A stretch of 64,000 nucleotides of DNA from Pedobacter frigiditerrae (GTDB lineage Bacteria > Bacteroidota > Bacteroidia > Sphingobacteriales > Sphingobacteriaceae), in NCBI RefSeq assembly GCF_032678705.1, contig NZ_JAVTSS010000002.1, forward strand, positions 434,001 through 498,000, in the 5' to 3' direction. The number at the start of each line of letters is the position of its first letter. Positions within the stretch are counted from its first letter, which is position 1. A model generated the notes under the pieces. That model had not been told where the DNA came from. It saw nothing but the letters and a program-made list of their open reading frames with translations, and did not search any database. Below, piece after piece: positions 10,127 to 17,182 of this stretch. Both the position numbers and the translations under genes were made by a program.

Positions 10127-12571
10127 ATGCATTACCGAATTAAACTTTTGTTTCTATTTGTTTTGCCTTTTTTCTTACTAGGCTTTAAAATTGATGAAAC
10201 TCCACTCGAAAGATTATTGAAGCACCTTGCCAAAATAACTTCAAGTTATCCTCAAGAAAAGGTTCACTTACACTTAGATAAACCCTATTATGCTATCGGC
10301 GAAGACATTTGGCTTAAAGCCTATCTGGTAACCGCAGAAAAAAACGAACCTTCATTTTTAAGTAATGTACTGTATGTTGATTTAATTGACAATCAAAACC
10401 TGTTGATGAAAAAAATTACGCTTTCAGTAGAGAATGGCACGGCAAGTGGTAACATAAGTTTAATAGATTCATTAACCTCTGGTACCTATCGCATTCGTGC
10501 CTACACCAATTACATGCGCAATTATGCCGATTATTTTTATTTTGAAAAGTTTATAAAAATTGGAAATATATTAGACCCAGTTCCGACTGCAAAATTAAAG
10601 GAGAAGAAACAAGACTTAAGCATTAAATTCTTCCCAGAAGGAGGAAACTTAGTTGCAGGCATTAGAAACAAAGTAGGTGTAAAGGCAATAACTTCTGATG
10701 GCTTGGGAGCTAATCTTTCTGGATATGTTTTAAATAGAAACAAAGAAAAAGTTGCAGAATTTACTACAGAAAATATGGGTATGGGTGTTTTTGCATTAAT
10801 GCCCTCAACTAAAGAGCATTATACAGCTTATGTACTAATGGCTGATGGAAATTTAAAAGCATTTAATTTTCCAGAAGTTGCTGAAAGTGGTTACGGTTTA
10901 GCAATTAACACAGTCGATGAAAATATCAATTTAAATATTTCATGTAGCCAAGATTTAGTAGACGGTAAAGAAATGTTTGTTGTTGCCCAATCTAATGGTG
11001 TAATGTATGCTTCATTTTCCACTAAAATAGATAATGCTGTATTTACTGCTAATATCCCAAAAAAGAATTTCCCCACTGGGATAGTTCAGTTTACTTTATT
11101 TAATGCAGAAAGCAAACCTATTCTAGAACGCTTAATTTTTGTAAACAACAATGACGCCTTAAAAATTGAGGTTAAAAATAATACTAGTGCTAGCACCATT
11201 AAAAAGAAAGTGGATTTAAGTCTATTTGTTACTGATGCAAACAACAATCCTATCGATGGTAATTTCTCAGTTTCAGTAACCGATGCAGATAAAGTACAGG
11301 TTAACGAAGATGAAGAGATAACGATTATGTCAAACCTCTTATTAACCGCAGATCTAAAAGGGTTTATAGAAAAACCTAATTATTATTTCAATCCAGCAAA
11401 TCAGAATAGAGATAAGCAACTCGATAATTTATTGTTAACACAAGGCTGGAGAAGATTCAACTGGAATGACATTAGCAACCAAAAAGAGCCAGAAATGAAC
11501 TTCAGACCAGAAAAATCATTGGAGATAGCCGGTAAGATTACATCATGGGGAAATAAGCCTTTATCAAATGCAAAAGTAATTATGTTTTCTAACAGTTCAT
11601 CGTATAGATTCAACTTAGATACCTTATCAGATGCGAAAGGGAATTTTGTGTTTGACAAGCTAGCTATACCAGACACCGCAACATTTATCATACATAGCAA
11701 ATCAAGCAAAAATAACCCGAGAATAAATATCAGTGTAAATGACAGGGCTCCAATAATTAATCATCAGTATATTGGTAACTCCATTAATATGTTGCCTTAT
11801 TTACAAAGCACCAAAGAGATGTTTTTTGAACTTAATAAGTTTAATAAGCTAGATAAAGGCATTTTATTAAAGCCTGTTATTATTACCGGTAAAAGGGCGC
11901 TAAAACCGCTACTTAATGTACCTAACTCTGCAAACAGAAGCGGTGCCGCCGACTATATAATTAGTGGTGATAAATTAAAATACGAGACAAATATATATTC
12001 TGTTTTTACTAGGGTGCCTGGTGTAATGGTGGTAAATAATATGGTTAAACAAGCTGCGGTTAGAAGATCATCATTGTCCATAACTAGCCAACCGCCCATG
12101 TTATTAATTATTGATGGCGTTCAAATTAATCAAAGGGATTTTCCAGGCATATTACAAGCAATGAATCCACAAGATATAGCAGGGATAGAAGTTTTAACCT
12201 CTATGTTTAATTTATCCGTTTACGGGTCTGATGGAGCTTGGGGTATTGTTTATATTACTACTAAAATGGGGGGCGGACCTTCAACCAATGTTCAAACAAA
12301 TTTGGTTAAAATTAGCAACCGCGGTTTTACTGCAACTAAAGAGTTTTATTCGCCTGATTATGATGATCCTAAAACCAATCAAGAAATGCTAGACTTACGT
12401 AGTACAATTTATTGGAAGCCTAATTTAAATACAGATGGAAATGGTAAAGCAACTTTCAATTTCTTTAACGCAAGTACACCAGGCACGTACAGAATTACTG
12501 TAGAAGGAATGGATACTTATGGAAATATTGGCAGAAAAGTATATACTTACCAAGTAAAACAAAACTTATGA
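10127..12571 (+). CDS. Macroglobulin-like protein with barrel-less TonB plug, paralog 5
   Basis: This 814-residue protein is a close sister of paralog 4, sharing GFKIDETPLERLLK after the signal segment, YPQEKVHLHLDKPYY, KFFPEGGNLVAGIRNK, LDNLLLTQGWRRFNW and IPGDK-like plug entry positions; the plug core reads SVYGSDGAWGIVYITTKMG. The second Ig-like domain is absent as in paralogs 3 and 4. The terminal segment has YWKPNLNTDGNGKA and TYRITVEGMDTYG. Its stop codon overlaps the start of the enoyl-CoA isomerase gene by four bases (ATGA), tying this array transcriptionally, and probably translationally, to a cytoplasmic fatty-acid enzyme. No barrel or thioester motif is present. Confidence 0.88.
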   Translation: MHYRIKLLFLFVLPFFLLGFKIDETPLERLLKHLAKITSSYPQEKVHLHLDKPYYAIGEDIWLKAYLVTAEKNEPSFLSNVLYVDLIDNQNLLMKKITLSVENGTASGNISLIDSLTSGTYRIRAYTNYMRNYADYFYFEKFIKIGNILDPVPTAKLKEKKQDLSIKFFPEGGNLVAGIRNKVGVKAITSDGLGANLSGYVLNRNKEKVAEFTTENMGMGVFALMPSTKEHYTAYVLMADGNLKAFNFPEVAESGYGLAINTVDENINLNISCSQDLVDGKEMFVVAQSNGVMYASFSTKIDNAVFTANIPKKNFPTGIVQFTLFNAESKPILERLIFVNNNDALKIEVKNNTSASTIKKKVDLSLFVTDANNNPIDGNFSVSVTDADKVQVNEDEEITIMSNLLLTADLKGFIEKPNYYFNPANQNRDKQLDNLLLTQGWRRFNWNDISNQKEPEMNFRPEKSLEIAGKITSWGNKPLSNAKVIMFSNSSSYRFNLDTLSDAKGNFVFDKLAIPDTATFIIHSKSSKNNPRINISVNDRAPIINHQYIGNSINMLPYLQSTKEMFFELNKFNKLDKGILLKPVIITGKRALKPLLNVPNSANRSGAADYIISGDKLKYETNIYSVFTRVPGVMVVNNMVKQAAVRRSSLSITSQPPMLLIIDGVQINQRDFPGILQAMNPQDIAGIEVLTSMFNLSVYGSDGAWGIVYITTKMGGGPSTNVQTNLVKISNRGFTATKEFYSPDYDDPKTNQEMLDLRSTIYWKPNLNTDGNGKATFNFFNASTPGTYRITVEGMDTYGNIGRKVYTYQVKQNL

Positions 12572-13341
12572 AAACAATAGAAGTAACTATTAAAGATCGG
12601 TTGGCAATAATTACCTTAAATCGAGGAAAATCAAATTCTTTAAACCGCGAAATGGTTACAGAATTAACAGATATACTAACCAACATTGACGCTGACTCAA
12701 ATATTGCAGGAGTAATGATAACTGGTAAAGATCATTTTTTCTCCGCTGGCTTAGACCTTATAGAAATATATAACTACAATGAAGAAGAAGCCAAAAGCTT
12801 TTGGAATTTGTTCTTAACTTTTGTTGCTAAAATAACAGCATTCAAAAAACCCTTAATAGCAGCAATAAATGGCCATAGTCCTGCTGGTGGTTGTGTAATC
12901 GCCTTAGCTTGCGACGCACGAGTAATGGCAGAAGGGAAATACATCATAGGTTTAAATGAAGTTCCAGTAGGCATAATTGTGCCTACTTGCATTTTCGATC
13001 TTTATTCTTTTTGGTTGGGTAAGGCCGATGCCACAAGAAGTTTGCTAGAAGGGAAATTGTTTAATCCAGAGGAAGCTTTAACAATCGGATTAGTTGATGA
13101 GCTGGTAAAACCGGAAAGTATCCTAACCGCTGCCGAGCGAAAAGCCAGAAAATATATGGCTCATGAGAGCAATACTTGGTCACAAAGCAAATTAAATATC
13201 CGCAAAGAATTAATTGCAAGTACAAGCGCTGATCAAAGCGCTGATCTAGAAATCATGCTTAAGCAATGGTGGTCGCCAAGCACAAGAGCTATTCTAAAAA
13301 CCATAATCGATAGTCTTCAAAGAAAAACCACAAACTCATAA
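12568..13341 (+). CDS. Enoyl-CoA isomerase of the crotonase family (delta3,delta2-enoyl-CoA isomerase, ECI1-like)
   Basis: This 257-residue protein has a full-length crotonase fold. The oxyanion-hole signatures FFSAGLDL (about 57-64) and PAGGCVIAL (about 105-113) are present, and IGLNEVPVGII places a glutamate at about residue 131, where mitochondrial delta3,delta2-enoyl-CoA isomerase has its single catalytic Glu. There is no second hydratase-type glutamate that I can identify, so isomerase is more likely than hydratase. Such enzymes move cis-3 or trans-3 double bonds to trans-2 so unsaturated fatty acids can be beta-oxidised. It overlaps paralog 5 by ATGA and precedes a dienoyl-CoA reductase, the other auxiliary enzyme of this route. 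It is cytoplasmic, with no signal peptide. Confidence 0.82.
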   Translation: MKTIEVTIKDRLAIITLNRGKSNSLNREMVTELTDILTNIDADSNIAGVMITGKDHFFSAGLDLIEIYNYNEEEAKSFWNLFLTFVAKITAFKKPLIAAINGHSPAGGCVIALACDARVMAEGKYIIGLNEVPVGIIVPTCIFDLYSFWLGKADATRSLLEGKLFNPEEALTIGLVDELVKPESILTAAERKARKYMAHESNTWSQSKLNIRKELIASTSADQSADLEIMLKQWWSPSTRAILKTIIDSLQRKTTNS

Positions 13342-13422
13342 AAAGCTTTTAGAACAACTTATAGTTTTCAGTTGGCAATTTGCAGTTCACAATTCTCATA
13401 TCTCAATCTAATTTTTACTAAA

Positions 13423-14298
13423 ATGTTTAATCAACCAATGTTAAGAGACGATGCTTTAAAAGGCAAAACAATAGTTATTACTGGTGGTGGTACAGGGCTT
13501 GGAAAAGCAATGGGTATTTATTTTCTAAAACTTGGTGCCAATTTGGTTATCACAAGTAGAAAATTAGAAGTATTGCAGAAAACTGCTGATGAAATGGCGG
13601 CAAATACTGGCGGACAAGTTTTAGCTGTACAATGTGATGTAAGGGATTATGACCAAGTTGAAAATGTATTGGCAAAAACTTTAGAAAAATTCGGTAAAGT
13701 TGATGGTTTATTAAATAATGCTGCGGGTAATTTTATTTCTCCGACAGAACGCTTATCAGCCAATGCTTTTTCTAGTATAATAGATATCGTTTTAAAAGGA
13801 ACTGTTAATTGCACCCTAGCTTTTGGTAAACATTGGATAAAAGAAAAACAACCTGCAACTGTTTTAAATATTGTTACAACTTATGCCTTTACTGGTTCTG
13901 CCTATGTAGTTCCTTCTGCTTGTGCAAAAGGTGGAGTCTTAGCTTTAACCAGATCTTTAGCCGTAGAATGGGGTAAATATGGGATTAGAACAAATGCAAT
14001 TGCACCAGGTCCTTTTCCAACAAAAGGCGCTTGGGATAGATTGTTGCCTGGAGATTTGGCAGAGAAATTTGATTTTAAAAACCGAGTGCCACTTAAACGA
14101 GTTGGAGATAACCAAGAGCTAGCTAATTTAGCAGCATTTTTAATCAGTGATTTTTCAGGCTATATTAATGGTGAAGTGATAACTATTGATGGTGGCGAAT
14201 GGTTACAAGGTGCAGGACAAATGAATGGACTGGAAGCCATTCCAAATGAAATGTGGGATATGCTTGAACAAATGACAAGATCTGCTAAAGGGAGCTAA
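13423..14298 (+). CDS. 2,4-dienoyl-CoA reductase, SDR family (mitochondrial DECR1-like)
   Basis: The protein has 291 residues when started at the ATG at 13423, in front of FNQPMLRDDALKGK; the open frame begins earlier (13372) but that stretch reads like intergenic repeat sequence. It has the SDR cofactor motif TGGGTGLG (about 20-27), NNAAGNFISPTERLS (about 98-112), and a Tyr154 to Lys169 spacing (TTYAFTG, then PSACAKGG) that matches the DECR-type active site rather than the classic YxxxK. The segment EWGKYGIRTNAIAPGP and the C-terminal AKGS also resemble mammalian DECR1 as I remember it. The expected reaction is NADPH-dependent reduction of 2,4-dienoyl-CoA during unsaturated fatty-acid oxidation. 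It lies between the isomerase gene and macroglobulin-like paralog 6. Confidence 0.85.
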   Translation: MFNQPMLRDDALKGKTIVITGGGTGLGKAMGIYFLKLGANLVITSRKLEVLQKTADEMAANTGGQVLAVQCDVRDYDQVENVLAKTLEKFGKVDGLLNNAAGNFISPTERLSANAFSSIIDIVLKGTVNCTLAFGKHWIKEKQPATVLNIVTTYAFTGSAYVVPSACAKGGVLALTRSLAVEWGKYGIRTNAIAPGPFPTKGAWDRLLPGDLAEKFDFKNRVPLKRVGDNQELANLAAFLISDFSGYINGEVITIDGGEWLQGAGQMNGLEAIPNEMWDMLEQMTRSAKGS

Positions 14299-14313
14299 CT
14301 CAATTGAATTAGA

Positions 14314-17166
14314 ATGAAAGCTTTCAATCTTTTCAGTTTTATTTTGCTTGGTTTTATCTCCATCAACTTGAGAGGTCAAACACAGGCATCAAACAGTTTT
14401 ATTAACAAGGTTGAGGCATATCAAAAAATATTTGCAACAGAAAAGCTTTATTTATCTTTTGACAAACCTTATTATAACGTTGGCGATACACTCTGGTTCA
14501 AGAGTTTTTTGCTTAACGGCGACTTAAATGCAACCAAAAGAACCGATAAGATCTATGTAGAACTTTTTAATGACAGCCTAATTTTAATCGAAAAAAGAGT
14601 AATTGCATTGAATAACGGGCTTGGATATGGAGATTTTGCGTTGAACAACAAATTAGCGGACGGCACCTACATCATTAGAGCCTATAGCAACTGGCAACAG
14701 AACTTTGGGAATGACTACTTCTTCCAAAAAAGCTTTTATATAGGCAATGTTGGCGACAAGACTTGGCTTTTGGACTCCTATCAGAAGCTAAACACCTCTA
14801 ATGCTAAAAGAACGCTTGATTTAAAGATAAGAATAACAAATACGAAGAATGAAGCAGCGGGCTTAAAGGATGTGGAGGTTTACCTCATGAACAATAAAAA
14901 AAGGCTAATGAAGGCCGACCTTCAAACTTCAGTAAGTGGTGTGATAGAAACTCAAATCCCATTAGGAGAAAATAAGATAATGGGCAATTATAATTTTCTC
15001 ATTATCAACAAAAAAGACAAATCCATTCAATCGGCGCTACCAATCATCTTGCAAGACGTAGATCAAGTAGATCTGCAGTTTATGCCAGAAGGAGGTTTTA
15101 TGGTTAATGATATTTTTGGCAGGGTCGCTTTTAAATCTATCGGTGCAGATGGCTTGGGAAAAAATATTTCTGGCAAAATCACGAATGATAAAAATGAAGC
15201 TGTCGCTGACTTTACCACAACACACAAGGGTATGGGCAGTTTCTACTTACTTCCCAAAAAAGGGGAAACTTATTTCGCCCAGTTTAACCTAAACGGAAAG
15301 GAGCAGAAAGTACAGTTGCCACCTGTTAAATCTCAAGGAACGACATTAAGAATTGACCGGTTTTCTAAACCGGATTCAATATACATCTACATAAAGGCAA
15401 GCGAAGAAAAAAGACTTGAGAATTATCAATTATTAGCAATGGCAGGAAATGAAACCATCATATCCGCAACCATAAACCTTAAGCTAGGCTTCGGGCTGTT
15501 AAAACTTGCAAAAATAGATTTCCCCGATGGGATTATCCATTTTACGCTAATATCGCCCGATCAGCTACCCTTAAATGAAAGACAAGTATTTATTAATAGG
15601 AAGCAGAAGATTAACCTGCAGGTAAAGTCCAATAAAAGCAGCTATTCACTAAGGGACAGCGTATCTCTAGAGCTAGTTGCTACAAAAGAGGATGGCAGCC
15701 CAGTAAGTGGCAGCTTCTCTGTTTCGGTTACAGACAACGGGCAGATAAAAGACACAAATAGCGAAAACATTGCAAGTTATTTCCTTCTCCAAAGCGACAT
15801 CAAGGGAAACATCGAGGATGCAGCTTGGTACTTCAGTAACGAAGAACCATCAACACTGTTAGCACTTGATAATTTATTGTTGGCACAAGGGTGGATTGGC
15901 TATCAATGGGACGACATAACTAAGGCAAGTTTAAAACCAAAGTTTAAGGCAGAAAAAGGAAACAGTATAGAAGGAAGCCTCACCAATCTCCTAAAAAACC
16001 CAGTTCCCAACATAAACGTCACACTCATGTCTTTGGGCAAGAATATATTTGTTACGGATACCACCAGCAATGCCGATGGAATATTTAAATTCATAGACCT
16101 TCCCTACCTAGACAGCGCAACCTACACTATCAAGATAAAAAATGCAAAGGGCAAAACTGCATTGGCTAACATAGTTGTACAAGAATTTGAACCTGCAAAG
16201 GACATTACCTACGTACACAGAATAAAGCCTTGGTATGTAAATGCCGACAGTACCACTTTACGTTATTACAAAAATGCAGAGAAATTAATCGCACCCGCAA
16301 AAAATGAAAGGCTTAAACTAGAAGGTAATATGCTTAGGGAAGTGGAAATAAAAGGACAGTTAAAACTTAATGCTTTCAAGCAAAAAACAGCATGGGACTC
16401 AAAATTCATAAAAGAGATTACTGAGGAAGAATTAAAAAAGATCCCAAGAAAAACATTACTGGATCTGCTAAACGAGAAAATACCAGCATTAACGGTTGGG
16501 AATTACTATGCCGACGGACCTTTTGGAATTCAACCATATGAAATAGACGGAGTGAAATATCCTCCACCTTCTAGGCCACGTAGACATGAATTTTATAATT
16601 ACATGATTGGTGGATTCCTACTTTCTCATGTAATGATTGATGGTATAAACACACATTTTGTCGCTATTGGTACAGACGATCAAATCGGTAATGTCCCTTA
16701 TCAGTCAAATCAATTTCAAGTAAGTAGAACTGCGCTTCATCCAGAGGTCTTCTTCACCAACAAGCACATATTTAATACTTTAAGCGCAGAGGACATTAAA
16801 CACATCAACGTGTACAGAGGTGCTAGTAATTATTATTTAGACATTACAACCAGAAGTGGAAAGGGCCCTTGGATTGTTACCACGCAAGGAATTTATGTAC
16901 ATAGACCACTACCAATTTACAGGGCAAAAGATTTTTACAGTCCGAAATATACCGCAAATAAAAACATTTCAACTCCAGATTATCGCTCTACCATTTTTTG
17001 GGATGCAAATGTGGTAACGGGTGAGAATGGAAAAGCCACAATATCATTTTATGCAGCAGATAAACCAAGCACTTACACCATAAAAATTGAGGGGACCGAT
17101 TTGCTTGGCAGGTTTGGCTACCAAAAAAGTAACATTAAGATAGCCAATCAATCAGATTCAAAATAA
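14314..17166 (+). CDS. Macroglobulin-like protein with degenerate plug, paralog 6 (second subfamily)
   Basis: This 950-residue protein has a signal peptide (about 1-21), then the subfamily-2 version of the hallmark: EKLYLSFDKPYYNVGDTLWF. It retains the domain between MG2 and the PEGG module (here LQFMPEGGFMVNDIFG at about 254-269). The regulatory Ig domain and the plug region follow, but the plug is degenerate: EDIKHINVYRGASNYYLDI is followed by TTRSGKGPWIVTT, so the usual YGxxGxxGVIxITTK signature is reduced. A long insertion before it (about 725-835) carries Pro and aromatic residues. The terminal segment has FWDANVVTGENGKA and YTIKIEGTDLLG. It starts 15 bases after the dienoyl-CoA reductase. 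Function is unknown. Confidence 0.86.
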   Translation: MKAFNLFSFILLGFISINLRGQTQASNSFINKVEAYQKIFATEKLYLSFDKPYYNVGDTLWFKSFLLNGDLNATKRTDKIYVELFNDSLILIEKRVIALNNGLGYGDFALNNKLADGTYIIRAYSNWQQNFGNDYFFQKSFYIGNVGDKTWLLDSYQKLNTSNAKRTLDLKIRITNTKNEAAGLKDVEVYLMNNKKRLMKADLQTSVSGVIETQIPLGENKIMGNYNFLIINKKDKSIQSALPIILQDVDQVDLQFMPEGGFMVNDIFGRVAFKSIGADGLGKNISGKITNDKNEAVADFTTTHKGMGSFYLLPKKGETYFAQFNLNGKEQKVQLPPVKSQGTTLRIDRFSKPDSIYIYIKASEEKRLENYQLLAMAGNETIISATINLKLGFGLLKLAKIDFPDGIIHFTLISPDQLPLNERQVFINRKQKINLQVKSNKSSYSLRDSVSLELVATKEDGSPVSGSFSVSVTDNGQIKDTNSENIASYFLLQSDIKGNIEDAAWYFSNEEPSTLLALDNLLLAQGWIGYQWDDITKASLKPKFKAEKGNSIEGSLTNLLKNPVPNINVTLMSLGKNIFVTDTTSNADGIFKFIDLPYLDSATYTIKIKNAKGKTALANIVVQEFEPAKDITYVHRIKPWYVNADSTTLRYYKNAEKLIAPAKNERLKLEGNMLREVEIKGQLKLNAFKQKTAWDSKFIKEITEEELKKIPRKTLLDLLNEKIPALTVGNYYADGPFGIQPYEIDGVKYPPPSRPRRHEFYNYMIGGFLLSHVMIDGINTHFVAIGTDDQIGNVPYQSNQFQVSRTALHPEVFFTNKHIFNTLSAEDIKHINVYRGASNYYLDITTRSGKGPWIVTTQGIYVHRPLPIYRAKDFYSPKYTANKNISTPDYRSTIFWDANVVTGENGKATISFYAADKPSTYTIKIEGTDLLGRFGYQKSNIKIANQSDSK

Positions 17167-17182
17167 TTATAAACCCGCTCTT

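Noticed and set aside
13372..13422. Longer N-terminus for the dienoyl-CoA reductase
   Set aside because: The extra 17 residues come from repeat-like intergenic DNA; the ATG at 13423 fits the family.
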